Source: Phycisphaerales bacterium Planc_01
GTDB taxonomy: Bacteria; Planctomycetota; Phycisphaerae; Sedimentisphaerales; Anaerobacaceae
Direction of reading: 5' to 3'
Assembly (NCBI GenBank): GCA_001603075.1
Contig: LVBB01000109.1
Span: forward strand, 1 to 64,000
Length of the DNA: 64,000 nucleotides
Shown piece by piece: positions 45,757 to 54,887 of the stretch (positions are counted from its first letter, which is position 1; each line of letters starts with the position of its first letter). Made by a program: the position numbers and the translations under genes. A model generated the notes under the pieces. That model worked only from the letters and a program-made list of their open reading frames with translations, was not told the DNA's origin and searched no databases.

Positions 45757-47139
45757 TCATCCATAACCCTTTGTCAGTTCCTGGACCACGTTTTCCAGCC
45801 GGGCCGCACGTGAGCCCTTGACCAGTATTATGTCGTATTCCCTTACGAGCCTCCCCAGATTATCACAGAGAGCGGCCGTGTCGTCAAAACAAACTGTCTG
45901 CAGATCGTGTTTCGATGCATCGCGGGCGGCGGCGACGGTGGTTTTCGCCGCCTCGCCGACGGCGATCAGCAAGTCCACACCGACGCGAGCGACCTCGCGT
46001 CCCAGTTCGGCGTGCAACGTTTCGCTCTGCGCTCCGAGTTCGGCCATGTGACCACAGATGAAAACCGTGCGGCGTTTCGCGCCCTCCTCCGCTTTCGGTC
46101 GCAATCCGGCGAGGATCGCCAAAGCGTTCTTCATCGAGGCAGGATTGGCGTTGTAACAGTCGTTCAGCACGATCAGCGTGCCGATCTGCAGCGGCTCGGC
46201 CCGCATTGCCACGCCGGGAAGCGTCCGGATTCTGCAGGCGAACTCTTCGACAGTCAGGCCGAACTGCTTGCAGACTGCCCAAGCCGCCAGTGCGTTGTCC
46301 ACATTGCCCGGACCGGGCAGCGGCAGTTCGACGGGGGTGCCGTCGATGATGAAACTGCTGGTCAGACCGGAATGGATGACCTCGTCGGCCCGATAGTCGG
46401 CCTCCGGGGAGCGTCCGAACGTGTGGCACGGCCTGCCGAGACGGCCGCAGGCGGCCGTAAGGATATCGATGTCACCATTGACGATGAAAACGCCCTCGCT
46501 CGAAAGACCCTGGGCAATCGATGTTTTTTCTCGGACGATCGTCTCGACATCGCCAAAGCCCGCCAGATGGGCAGGGTAAACGTTGGTGACAACCGCCACG
46601 TTCGGCTGGGCGATCCGCGTCAGATACGCGATCTCGCCCAACTGGTTGGCGCCCAGCTCGGCGACGATAACTTCGTCGTCGGGCTCGGCGGCCAGCAACG
46701 TCAGTGGCAGACCGATCGTGTTGTTGAAGTTCTTCTGCGACTGATGAGTCTTGAAGTGCCCGCTCAGAACATGATGGACGATCTGACGGGTGGTGGTCTT
46801 GCCGACCGAGCCGGTGATGGCGACCACCTTGTAGCCGCCGGCCCTGCGGTACTCTCGTGCCAGATCGCCCAAGGCGACGATCGTGTCCTCGACCTTCAGC
46901 ACAGCCCCGGCGGCCAGCACATCGCGACTGACCACGGCACAGGCCGCCCCCTTGGCGAACGCATCGGCCACGTGATCGTGTCCATCGAACCGCTCACCCG
47001 CAAGGGCGAAAAAGCAATCCCCCGCCGTCGTCGTCCGCGAGTCCGTGCTGATTCCCGTGATGGACAGATGGCCCGCATTGCCTTGCGTAATCTCCGCATT
47101 CAAAATGCGGCTCACGGCTTCGACCGAAAGCTCTTTCAT
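45757..47139 (-). CDS. murF: UDP-N-acetylmuramoyl-tripeptide--D-alanyl-D-alanine ligase
   Basis: MurF adds D-Ala-D-Ala to complete the peptidoglycan pentapeptide. The 460-residue length is typical. The ATP loop is ITGSVGKTTTRQ, followed by NFNNTIGLPLTLL and the later LNDCYNANPASMKNAL, all MurF signatures. Its ATG at 47139 overlaps the murE stop by four bases, so the pair is coupled. Confidence 0.96.
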   Translation of the reverse strand: MKELSVEAVSRILNAEITQGNAGHLSITGISTDSRTTTAGDCFFALAGERFDGHDHVADAFAKGAACAVVSRDVLAAGAVLKVEDTIVALGDLAREYRRAGGYKVVAITGSVGKTTTRQIVHHVLSGHFKTHQSQKNFNNTIGLPLTLLAAEPDDEVIVAELGANQLGEIAYLTRIAQPNVAVVTNVYPAHLAGFGDVETIVREKTSIAQGLSSEGVFIVNGDIDILTAACGRLGRPCHTFGRSPEADYRADEVIHSGLTSSFIIDGTPVELPLPGPGNVDNALAAWAVCKQFGLTVEEFACRIRTLPGVAMRAEPLQIGTLIVLNDCYNANPASMKNALAILAGLRPKAEEGAKRRTVFICGHMAELGAQSETLHAELGREVARVGVDLLIAVGEAAKTTVAAARDASKHDLQTVCFDDTAALCDNLGRLVREYDIILVKGSRAARLENVVQELTKGYG

Positions 47140-48569
47140 CGGCGTCCTCGGATGCATTGCTGGGCGACTTCTTTGTCGCTGAAGTGGATCTTCTCGGCGC
47201 CGATGATCTGGTACGTTTCGTGGCCTTTGCCTGCGATCAGAACGATATCGTCCTTGCGGGCCTTCTGAATGGCCCATTCGATGGCCTTCGCGCGGTCCGC
47301 CTCGATCAGGATCGCGTCGGAGGCGCCATTGCGGAAGCCGGCGACGATGTCTTCGATGATCGCTTCGGGCCTCTCGGTGCGTGGGTTGTCGCTCGTGACG
47401 ATCACCATATCGGCCAGGCGTTGGGCGACGGCGGCCATTCGAGGCCGTTTGGTCTTGTCGCGGTCGCCGCCGCAGCCGAAGACGACGATCAGCCTGCCCT
47501 TGCAGAGCGGCTTGAGCGTCGTCAGGACGTTCTGCAGGGCGTCGTCGGTGTGGGCGTAGTCGACGAGGACGGAGAACTCGCCGGCGCCGACCTTCTCCAG
47601 CCGGCCGGGGATGGCTTTCAGTGACGAGAGCCCGGCCGCGACGGTGGGCAGATCGAAACCGGCGGCCAGGCAAAGACCGGCAGCCGCCAGGTGATTGGCA
47701 ACATTGTAGGCGCCGAGCAGAGGCGTGACCACTTTGGCCCGGCGGCCGTCGTGTTCGAGCGTGAATCGCGCACCGGCGACGGTCATGGATTCGACATGGG
47801 CGGTGATGTCGGCCGGCTCATCCACCGCGTACCAGCAGAGCCGAGCCCGCGTTTGCCTTGCGATGGCCTCGGACTGCGGCGCGTGCCTGTTCAGGACAGC
47901 CGTTGCATCCGGCCCCAGTGCGGTGAACAGACGCGTCTTGGCAGCCAGGTAGCTCTCTTCGGTCTTGTGGTAGTCGAGATGGTCGCCTGAGAGATTGGTG
48001 AACGCAGCCGCTCGGAAGTTGATGCCCGCCAGGCGGTCCTGGCTCAGGGCGTGGCTGCTGGCCTCGATCACCATGTACTCGGCGCCCGCCTCGACCATGC
48101 TGTGCTGCATCTGTGCGATGGTCAGCGCGTCCGGCGTCGTCAGCGAGGCGGGGGTCACACCCGATCCGGTGTCGTAGACGACGGTGCCCATCAGGCCGCA
48201 GCGTCTGCCGGCGTGCGTGATGCACGCGTGGACGAGAAAGGCGACGGTCGTCTTGCCGTTGGTTCCCGTCACCGCGAGGTTCGTCAGCTTCGAGGCCGGC
48301 CGACCTCTGCTCGCCTGGGCCAGGAGCCCCGCCGCCCGAGCCGAGTTCTCCACAACCACTGTCACAGCCGAAGCCGATGCGTGGTCGCGATCCTGGCAAA
48401 CGACATACCGGGCGCCGTTGGCGACGGCCTGGTCGATGAATCTGTGGCCGTCGGCAGCATTTCCCGCGATGGCGACGAAGATATCGCCCCGCCGGACGAG
48501 CCGGGAGTCGGTGCGCACCTCCGGCGAGGCGTCGGAAGAAACCGCGACCAGCAGATCATCGAACGTCAT
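47136..48569 (-). CDS. murE: UDP-N-acetylmuramoyl-tripeptide synthetase, probably meso-DAP specific
   Basis: A 477-residue Mur ligase that adds the third residue of the stem peptide. The ATP loop is VTGTNGKTTVAF, with IEASSHALSQDRL and FTNLSGDHLDYH downstream. TSDNPRTERPEAII carries the DNPR motif that marks meso-diaminopimelate enzymes, versus DDPR-like in lysine enzymes. This supports DAP-type peptidoglycan. The ATG at 48569 is chosen by homology; the longer upstream open frame shows no MurE resemblance. The ribosome site is weak. Confidence 0.95.
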   Translation of the reverse strand: MTFDDLLVAVSSDASPEVRTDSRLVRRGDIFVAIAGNAADGHRFIDQAVANGARYVVCQDRDHASASAVTVVVENSARAAGLLAQASRGRPASKLTNLAVTGTNGKTTVAFLVHACITHAGRRCGLMGTVVYDTGSGVTPASLTTPDALTIAQMQHSMVEAGAEYMVIEASSHALSQDRLAGINFRAAAFTNLSGDHLDYHKTEESYLAAKTRLFTALGPDATAVLNRHAPQSEAIARQTRARLCWYAVDEPADITAHVESMTVAGARFTLEHDGRRAKVVTPLLGAYNVANHLAAAGLCLAAGFDLPTVAAGLSSLKAIPGRLEKVGAGEFSVLVDYAHTDDALQNVLTTLKPLCKGRLIVVFGCGGDRDKTKRPRMAAVAQRLADMVIVTSDNPRTERPEAIIEDIVAGFRNGASDAILIEADRAKAIEWAIQKARKDDIVLIAGKGHETYQIIGAEKIHFSDKEVAQQCIRGRR

Positions 48570-48735
48570 GGTTGTATGTATCGGCAATCGGGGCGATTTG
48601 GGATGAAAAACGGGACAATGGCACGTACAATCGGCGTTGTGGGGCGAACAGGCCCCGACGTAATCGGTATGGAGTATCGAATCGAATGGCAATCTTGAAC
48701 GTCCCCGGCGACGTTTCGGGAGGGACACAGCAACC

Positions 48736-50313
48736 ATGAGAAGAGTGCTGAGCATCATCGTGTTGTTGGCCGCGGGGTACGCGCCGGCCCGGGCGGCACA
48801 GGAGGCCGAGTACTTCGCGGTCTTCATGCAGGGCAAGAAGGTCGGCCATGCAATCCACACCAAGTCGGTCGAAGGCGACACCGTTACGACGAGCGAAGAT
48901 GTGAGCATCACGATCAGCCGCATCGGCATCCCGGTCACGGTCCGGATGACTGAGACCAGCGTGGAGACCGCGACGGGCAAGGTTCTGAGCTTCGAGTCCG
49001 TCCAGCTTCTCGGGGCCATGACGATGAAGGTTGCCGGAACGGTCCGCAGCGACGGCCTCGTCGAGTTGGTCAATTCGTCCATGGGCACGCGACGCAAGAG
49101 CACGATGGACTGGCCCGACGGGGCCGTCATGGCCGAGGGGCTGCGCCTGATGACGATCGAAAAGGGCCTCGCGCCTGGGGCCGAGTACAACATACGGATA
49201 TTCAACGCCGGCATCATGCAGGCTGTCGATGCGGTCGTATCGGTCGGCAGCACGCAGGACGTGGACCTGCTCGGCCGGGTCGTGAAGCTCACCGAGGTCA
49301 CCAGCACGCTGGCCATGCCGGGGGCCGGCCGGATTTCCAGCACCAGCTACGTCAACGACGACATGCGGGCCTTGAAGAACAGCATGTTCATCGCGGGCAT
49401 GCAGGTCGATATGATCTCCTGCGCCAGGGAATTCGCCCTGGGCGACAACGACGTGCTTGAGATGATCGGTGCGATGTTCATCGACAGTCCGACGCCGCTT
49501 CGCAATCCACGCTCGGCCTCGGCGATCACCTACTGGCTGGCGCCCACGGGCGCCGAGGACTTCAGCATCCCGACGATGGACAACCAGCAGGCCGAGCGGC
49601 TCGACGACGGCCAAGTCAAGCTCATCGTGAGACCCGTCCCCGCCCCGGCCGGCGGGACGTTCCCTTATGAAGGTGACGACCAAGTGTTGCTCGATGCGGT
49701 GGTCCCCACGCGATTCCTTCAAAGCGATCATAAGGAGATCATCGAACTCGCACGGAAGGCGGTGAGCGACACGAAGGACGCCGCCGAGGCGGCCCGGCGA
49801 ATCGAGGCGTTCGTCGCCGATTACATCGACGACAAGAGCCTTTCGGTGGGCTATGCGTCGGCGGCCGAAGTCGCGGCCAGCCGCCAGGGCGACTGCTCGG
49901 AGTTCGCCGTCCTGACGGCGGCCTTGTGCCGGGCCGTGGGCATCCCGGCCCAAGTTGTCGTCGGGGTCGCCTACGTCGACGACTTCGCCGGCCATCAGGG
50001 CTTCGGGGGCCACGCCTGGACGCAGGCATACATCGCAGGCCGATGGATCGGCCTCGATGCGGCGTTCAAGAGCAGCGGTCGCGGCGGCTACGGCCCCGGA
50101 CACATCGCCCTGGCCGCCGGCAACGGCGACCCGGCCGACTTCTTCAACATCGCCAGCGCCCTCGGCCGCTTCAAGATCGATAGACTTGAAGTGGAACAGG
50201 TCGTGGATTCTGTTTCGGAGCGTGCGACAAGCGCTCCCGAAACACGTTGGTCGTCTCGCCCGGTCGTCTACTATTGGCGTTTTCCTGTTGACTTGGGGTC
50301 GGAGGTGGAGTAA
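48736..50313 (+). CDS. Secreted transglutaminase-like protein
   Basis: A 525-residue exported protein (signal about residues 1-20, ending ARA). Residues 25-330 are a beta-rich region of unknown type. The C-terminal transglutaminase-like domain has the triad Cys387 (GDCSEFAVLTAALCRAVG), His426 (GGHAWTQAY) and Asp441 (GLDAAF). Such proteins act as peptidases or crosslinkers on cell-surface peptides. GAGGGACACAGCAACC precedes the ATG. It is divergent from murE, about 165 bases apart, so a role at the cell wall is possible but not shown. Confidence 0.87.
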   Translation: MRRVLSIIVLLAAGYAPARAAQEAEYFAVFMQGKKVGHAIHTKSVEGDTVTTSEDVSITISRIGIPVTVRMTETSVETATGKVLSFESVQLLGAMTMKVAGTVRSDGLVELVNSSMGTRRKSTMDWPDGAVMAEGLRLMTIEKGLAPGAEYNIRIFNAGIMQAVDAVVSVGSTQDVDLLGRVVKLTEVTSTLAMPGAGRISSTSYVNDDMRALKNSMFIAGMQVDMISCAREFALGDNDVLEMIGAMFIDSPTPLRNPRSASAITYWLAPTGAEDFSIPTMDNQQAERLDDGQVKLIVRPVPAPAGGTFPYEGDDQVLLDAVVPTRFLQSDHKEIIELARKAVSDTKDAAEAARRIEAFVADYIDDKSLSVGYASAAEVAASRQGDCSEFAVLTAALCRAVGIPAQVVVGVAYVDDFAGHQGFGGHAWTQAYIAGRWIGLDAAFKSSGRGGYGPGHIALAAGNGDPADFFNIASALGRFKIDRLEVEQVVDSVSERATSAPETRWSSRPVVYYWRFPVDLGSEVE

Positions 50314-50316
50314 GGT
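50288..50316 (+). promoter_or_regulatory. Promoter for the marR-esterase operon
   Basis: TTGACT, a 17-base spacer and TAAGGT. It overlaps the end of the transglutaminase gene and lies just upstream of the palindrome at 50330. Confidence 0.45.
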
Positions 50317-50329
50317 CATCGCTGCGATG

Positions 50330-50347
50330 TCATACGTATACGTATGA
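50330..50347. promoter_or_regulatory. 18-bp perfect palindrome, candidate MarR operator
   Basis: TCATACGTATACGTATGA is a perfect inverted repeat 15 bases before the MarR start and just after the predicted promoter. Its size and position fit an autoregulatory MarR site. Confidence 0.65.
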
Positions 50348-50362
50348 TTTGTGGAGGTCGCG

Positions 50363-50842
50363 ATGGCCACCGGACACGACATTGCGATGGGTTTGCGAGC
50401 CGCGTACGCGAGGATGCACCGCCAGAGCAACATCTCTGTGGCTGGACGCGGCGTCACAATCGATCAGTTCGTACTCCTGACCCTCTTGGCCGAGCAGGAC
50501 GGGATCACGCAGCAGGAACTCGTCCGCAGGGCCTCATCCGACGCCAATACGGTCCGGGCGATGCTCGTGCTCCTGGAAGACGGCGGCTTGGTCGCCCGCG
50601 AACCCCATCCCACCGATCGCCGTGCCCGCCAAGTCACCCTGACGCGTAGGGGCCGACAAACCCTCGACCGACTGTGGACCGAAAGCGAACCAGTGCGACA
50701 ACGTCTGGCAGCGGCATTGACGCCAACGGAGGCCGACCTGCTGGTCGATTTCCTCCGGCGCATTTCCGAAGCCATGGCCCAGGAGAACGGCGGCCCCGCC
50801 ACTGCTGAAACCAAACGAGTCCTGAAAGGAGAAAGACGATGA
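50363..50842 (+). CDS. MarR-family transcriptional regulator
   Basis: A 159-residue winged-helix repressor. Residues 35-105 form the DNA-binding part, with the helix segment TQQELVRRASSDANTVRAML, then the wing REPHPTDRRARQVTLTRRGR. MarR proteins bind palindromes and release them on binding small aromatic ligands. GGAGG precedes the ATG at 50363. Its stop overlaps the next start by four bases (ATGA), coupling it to the esterase gene. The palindrome at 50330 is a likely target. A hydroxycinnamate-type ligand is a reasonable guess from the esterase neighbour. Confidence 0.9.
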   Translation: MATGHDIAMGLRAAYARMHRQSNISVAGRGVTIDQFVLLTLLAEQDGITQQELVRRASSDANTVRAMLVLLEDGGLVAREPHPTDRRARQVTLTRRGRQTLDRLWTESEPVRQRLAAALTPTEADLLVDFLRRISEAMAQENGGPATAETKRVLKGERR

Positions 50843-51984
50843 ACACGCCGAGAACAAGAACCCCACTGATCGTCGCTGTGGTACTGGCGTTCACATGCCC
50901 ATTGCAGGCCCAGTTCGGCGGGCAAGGTCCTCAGGTGGCGTCGCCCGAGGTCGCCGCCGATCGGCACGTGACGTTCCGTATCCTGGCGCCGAAGGCGGAG
51001 AGCGTCCTGCTGGCCGGCAGCGACATCCCGGACCTCGGTCAAGGGGCACAGATGAAGAAGGACTCGAACGACGTCTGGGAAGTAACGTTAGGTCCGATCG
51101 ACGCGGGCGCGTACCGCTACAACTTCAACGTGGACGGCGTCTCGGTGATCGACCCGCGCAACCCGGCCACCAGCGAATCCAATGCGAACACATGGAGCCT
51201 CGTGTACGTTCCGGGCTCGGACTTCATGGACACCAGGAACGTGCCGCACGGCGCCGTGGCGAAGGTGACATACTGGTCCACGTCGCTCGGGCGCTTCCGC
51301 CGGATGCACGTCTACACCCCGCCGGGCTACGAGTCGGGCCAGGGCACGTACCCGGTCTTCTACCTGCTGCACGGCGCCTTCGACTGCGACGATTCGTGGA
51401 CGTCGGTCGGCCGGGCCGGCTTCATCCTGGACAACCTGATTGCGGCCGGTAAGGCCAAGCCGATGGTCGTGGTCATGCCGGCCGGACACACGGGCCCGTT
51501 CACGTTCGGCCGCCGGCTGCCCATCGATGAGTTCACCAAGGACTTCGTCGGTGACATCATGCCCCACATCGAGAAGAACTACCGCGTCCACACCGACAAG
51601 GCCCGCCGCGCCATCGCGGGGCTGTCCATGGGCGGAGCGCAGACGCTCAGTATCGCGATTCCCTACCCGGACAAGTTCGGCTATGTGGGCGTCTTCAGCT
51701 CGGGCATCTTCGGCATCGCCGGCGGAATGGGCGGCGCGCCTGAAGGGCCGTCGTGGGAAGAGCAGCAGAAGGACATCCTCGACGGAACGGAACTGAAAAA
51801 AGACCTCAAGCTCGTCTGGTTCGCCACGGGCAAGAATGACTTCCTCGTCCAGACCTCGCGCGCCAGCGTCGAGATGCTCAACAAGTACGGCCTGGACGTC
51901 GTGTACAAGGAGACGGACGGCGCGCACACGTGGACGAACTGGCGGAACTACCTCAATGAATTCGCGCCGCAACTGTTCCGGTAG
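50839..51984 (+). CDS. Secreted CE1-type esterase with N-terminal CBM48-like domain (feruloyl/acetyl-xylan esterase-like)
   Basis: A 381-residue exported alpha/beta hydrolase. The signal is residues 1-24. Residues 35-125 resemble a CBM48/E-set domain (VTFRILAPKAESVLLAGSD, VWEVTLGPIDAGAYRYNFNV). The esterase domain follows, with nucleophile Ser263 in GLSMGG, a likely acid Asp in TGKNDFLV and His363 in GAHTWTNW. Related enzymes remove ferulate or acetate from xylan or arabinoxylan. It is the second gene of a MarR-controlled operon. The substrate is inferred. Confidence 0.9.
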   Translation: MNTPRTRTPLIVAVVLAFTCPLQAQFGGQGPQVASPEVAADRHVTFRILAPKAESVLLAGSDIPDLGQGAQMKKDSNDVWEVTLGPIDAGAYRYNFNVDGVSVIDPRNPATSESNANTWSLVYVPGSDFMDTRNVPHGAVAKVTYWSTSLGRFRRMHVYTPPGYESGQGTYPVFYLLHGAFDCDDSWTSVGRAGFILDNLIAAGKAKPMVVVMPAGHTGPFTFGRRLPIDEFTKDFVGDIMPHIEKNYRVHTDKARRAIAGLSMGGAQTLSIAIPYPDKFGYVGVFSSGIFGIAGGMGGAPEGPSWEEQQKDILDGTELKKDLKLVWFATGKNDFLVQTSRASVEMLNKYGLDVVYKETDGAHTWTNWRNYLNEFAPQLFR

Positions 51985-52066
51985 TCCTCGCGCCAATCCG
52001 CTTGCGGGACACAGGGATATCGCAACGACAGGTGCAGACCGATGTGCCGCGGCGATTGCCTTTGAT

Positions 52067-52615
52067 TCAGTCTTTGGAGACGGAGAAACTGGCTTCCACC
52101 TCGGTGTACATGTCCCACTTGACGGGCATCCACGCTGAGATGGTTCCACGACCGGTAATCCCTTTGTACCGTTTCGTCCCATCAACGAAGACGATGGATC
52201 CGACCTGTTTGGCCCCAGGCTGGCCGGAGGCGTCGATTTTGGCCAGGATGCTTGAACCGTCCTGGAAGTCATAAACGACAAAGCCTTGATGGTATTGCTT
52301 GCCGTCGGGCGAGCTGGTATGGACGACCCAGCCGGTCACGCGAGCGAACTGGCCCTCGCTGACCACGACAAATCCGGTGCGGTGGACCGCTTCGAGAGCC
52401 GCCATGCCGCTGCCAACCGGCCGCGTCTCCATGCCGTAGGAGAACTCCCTCCAGCGGATCAGTTCCATAGATGTCTGCGCCGGACTGAAGCTGCTGGTCA
52501 GTCCGAGAATCAACGCAATACAAAGACAGGAAGCGATGAAGATCGAACGACTGGACCTCGAACGGCGACAGGTGCTCTCTTCGAGCTTCGGAGCAATCAG
52601 ATTGTGATGGATCAT
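52067..52615 (-). CDS. Secreted protein of unknown function
   Basis: A 182-residue protein with an N-terminal hydrophobic signal (IFIASCLCIALILGLTSS, about residues 25-42). The rest is glycine-rich and beta-rich (GFVVVSEGQFARVTGWVV, HQGFVVYDFQDGSSILAKI, GTKRYKGITGRGTISAW). It has the look of a small beta-barrel like allene-oxide-cyclase-type proteins, but I cannot name a family. The ATG at 52615 has GGAGG ten bases upstream. It converges with the esterase gene and diverges from the GH27 gene. Confidence 0.65.
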   Translation of the reverse strand: MIHHNLIAPKLEESTCRRSRSSRSIFIASCLCIALILGLTSSFSPAQTSMELIRWREFSYGMETRPVGSGMAALEAVHRTGFVVVSEGQFARVTGWVVHTSSPDGKQYHQGFVVYDFQDGSSILAKIDASGQPGAKQVGSIVFVDGTKRYKGITGRGTISAWMPVKWDMYTEVEASFSVSKD

Positions 52616-52666
52616 GGTGGTATGCCTCCCCAAACACAGGGTGAGCGTCTTCGTTCGCCAAGAGGC

Positions 52667-52686
52667 GTCGTGTGAGAACACACGAC
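52667..52686. other. Inverted repeat upstream of the secreted protein gene
   Basis: GTCGTGTG and CACACGAC pair exactly around AGAA, about 50 bases before the gene at 52615 (minus strand). A TTGACA on the minus strand (plus 52706-52711) lies near, so this could be an operator or leader hairpin. Confidence 0.4.
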
Positions 52687-52812
52687 ACGCAAGTCATCCG
52701 GACGATGTCAACGTTTCATCGGCATTTGGGCCGAGCCGAATAAGTACGACCAGAGCAAAAGAATACGCGATCGCCCGAAGCTCGGCTTGTCTTGGACGGC
52801 AATAGAAATCGC

Positions 52813-52842
52813 TTGAAATCCCCCCTCAGCCGCCGGTATTCT
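52813..52842 (+). promoter_or_regulatory. Promoter for the GH27 gene
   Basis: TTGAAA, an 18-base spacer and TATTCT, 38 bases before the start. Confidence 0.5.
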
Positions 52843-52879
52843 TGGCTGTTTCGCAGGAAAGGCTTTGAAAGGACCCGCC

Positions 52880-54862
52880 ATGAAGCTCCATCGCGTACCG
52901 GCCCTGCTGTGCATGGGCATCGTTGCCGCCAGTTGGGCTGCCGCCGCCGAAACCTCTTCCCAGGGCAAGAAGGTATGGCTTTGCGACCTGGATATCAGCA
53001 AGACCCAACAGGGCTGGGGCGAGCCCCAGAAGGACAAATCCGTAGACGGCAACCCCCTGCGGATCGCAGGGCGCTCCTTCGATCGGGGACTGGGCACGCA
53101 CGCCGACAGCGCCCTCTACGTCAAACTGGCCGGAGGAAGCACACGGTTCACCGCCCTGGTGGGCCTGGACGATGAAGCCGGGCGCTTCGGGACCGTGCAG
53201 TTCCGCATCCTGGCCGATGGCGAAGAGATCTTCAAGACCGGCACGATGAAAGCGGGCCAGCCGGCTCGCGAGGTGGACGTGGACGTCACCGGCGTCGATC
53301 TGCTGATCCTGCTCGTCAGCGGCGGCAGCGACGGGATCAACTACGACCACGCCGACTGGGCAGATGCGGCATTCACCGTCGTCGGGAAGATGCCCGAGAC
53401 CATCGACGGGCCGAAAGAAGAGGCGATCATTCTGACGCCCAAGCCGGGACCCGCGCCGCGAATCAACAGCGCCAAGGTATTCGGCGTCCGGCCGGGATCG
53501 CCCGTGCTCTATACCATCGCCGCCAGCGGACAGCGGCCGATGGGATTCCACGCGGAGAATCTCCCCGAGGGGCTGTCGATCAGCGCTGAGACGGGGCGGA
53601 TCACGGGAAGACTCGACCGTAGAGGCGAATACAAGATCGGGCTGATCGCCCGCAATGACGTCGGCGAGGCCCGCGGCATGCTCCGGCTGGTCGTGGGCGA
53701 CACGATCGCACTGACGCCTCCGATGGGCTGGAACAGTTGGAACTGCTGGGGTTGCGCGATCGACGAGCAGAAGATCCGCCATGCGGCTGAGGCGATGGTG
53801 TCGAGCGGCCTGATCCACCACGGCTGGCAGTACATCAACATCGACGACTGCTGGATGAAGAAGCTCGATTCCGACGATGCGGTCGTCGGCGGGCCCACGC
53901 GAGACCAGTGCGGGCGCATCCTGACGAACACGCGATTTCCGGACATGAGGGCGCTGACGGATTACGTCCACCATCTCGGCCTCAAGGCGGGCATCTACAT
54001 CTCGCCCGGGCCATCGACATGCCAGCGCTACGAAGGAAGCTGGCAGCATGAACTGCACGACGCCCAGAGCTTCGCGGACTGGGGTTTCGACTATCTCAAG
54101 TACGACTGGTGCGGCTACGGCGACATCGTCCGCCGGCCCACGCTCGAACAGATGAAAGAGCCGTACATCTTCATGCGAGGCTGCCTGGACCGCGTGGATC
54201 GCGACATCGTCTATAGCCTGTGCCAGTACGGCATGGGCGAGGTCTGGACATGGGGCGCCGAGGTCGGCGGCAACTGTTGGCGGACCACGGGCGACATCGT
54301 CGATTCCTGGGGCAGCATGGCCGGCATCGGCTTCGCTCAGGCTCAGTGCTCGCCGTATGCGTCGCCCGGCCACTGGAACGATCCGGACATGCTGGTGGTC
54401 GGCAAGGTCGGCTGGGGTCCCAGCCTGCGTGAAAGCCGTCTGACGCCCAACGAGCAGTACACCCACATCAGCCTGTGGTGCCTGCTCAGTTCGCCGCTGC
54501 TGATCGGGTGCGACCTGACCCAGTTGGACGATTTCACGACGAACCTGCTGACCAACGATGAGGTGCTGGAGGTCAATCAGGACCCGCTGGGCCGGCAGGC
54601 GAGCCGCGTCGTCCAGGACGGCGTGCTCGAAGTCTGGGCCAAACCGATGGAGGACGGCTCGACCGCGGTGGGCCTGTTCAACCGCGACGAGACGCCCAAG
54701 ACGGTTGTCGCCAAATGGTCCGATCTGAAGCTCAGCGGCCCGATGCGGGTCCGCGATCTCTGGCGGCAGCAAGACGTCGGCGTCTTTTCAGGCCAGTATG
54801 GGGCCGAGGTCCCTCGGCACGGCGTCATGCTCCTGCGTCTGTTCCCAACCGAAGGCAGGTAG
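52880..54862 (+). CDS. Secreted GH27 alpha-galactosidase with N-terminal NPCBM domain
   Basis: A 660-residue exported enzyme. Signal residues 1-23, then an NPCBM-type domain (about 30-160, FDRGLGTHADSALYV), an Ig-like linker domain (170-270, FHAENLPEGLSISAETGRI), then the GH27 TIM barrel beginning PPMGWNSWNCWG. The nucleophile is Asp409 in YLKYDWC and the acid/base Asp472 in RTTGDIVDSW. It releases alpha-galactose or beta-L-arabinopyranose from galactomannan or other polymers. AAAGGACCCGCC precedes the ATG. The GH43 gene follows after 25 bases in the same transcript. Confidence 0.95.
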   Translation: MKLHRVPALLCMGIVAASWAAAAETSSQGKKVWLCDLDISKTQQGWGEPQKDKSVDGNPLRIAGRSFDRGLGTHADSALYVKLAGGSTRFTALVGLDDEAGRFGTVQFRILADGEEIFKTGTMKAGQPAREVDVDVTGVDLLILLVSGGSDGINYDHADWADAAFTVVGKMPETIDGPKEEAIILTPKPGPAPRINSAKVFGVRPGSPVLYTIAASGQRPMGFHAENLPEGLSISAETGRITGRLDRRGEYKIGLIARNDVGEARGMLRLVVGDTIALTPPMGWNSWNCWGCAIDEQKIRHAAEAMVSSGLIHHGWQYINIDDCWMKKLDSDDAVVGGPTRDQCGRILTNTRFPDMRALTDYVHHLGLKAGIYISPGPSTCQRYEGSWQHELHDAQSFADWGFDYLKYDWCGYGDIVRRPTLEQMKEPYIFMRGCLDRVDRDIVYSLCQYGMGEVWTWGAEVGGNCWRTTGDIVDSWGSMAGIGFAQAQCSPYASPGHWNDPDMLVVGKVGWGPSLRESRLTPNEQYTHISLWCLLSSPLLIGCDLTQLDDFTTNLLTNDEVLEVNQDPLGRQASRVVQDGVLEVWAKPMEDGSTAVGLFNRDETPKTVVAKWSDLKLSGPMRVRDLWRQQDVGVFSGQYGAEVPRHGVMLLRLFPTEGR

Positions 54863-54887
54863 TCACCGCTGAACAACAGAAGGGCTG

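Noticed and set aside
47140-47673. N-terminal extension of murF in the same frame
   Set aside because: It overlaps murE in another frame and is Arg-rich nonsense; MurF homology begins at the ATG at 47139.
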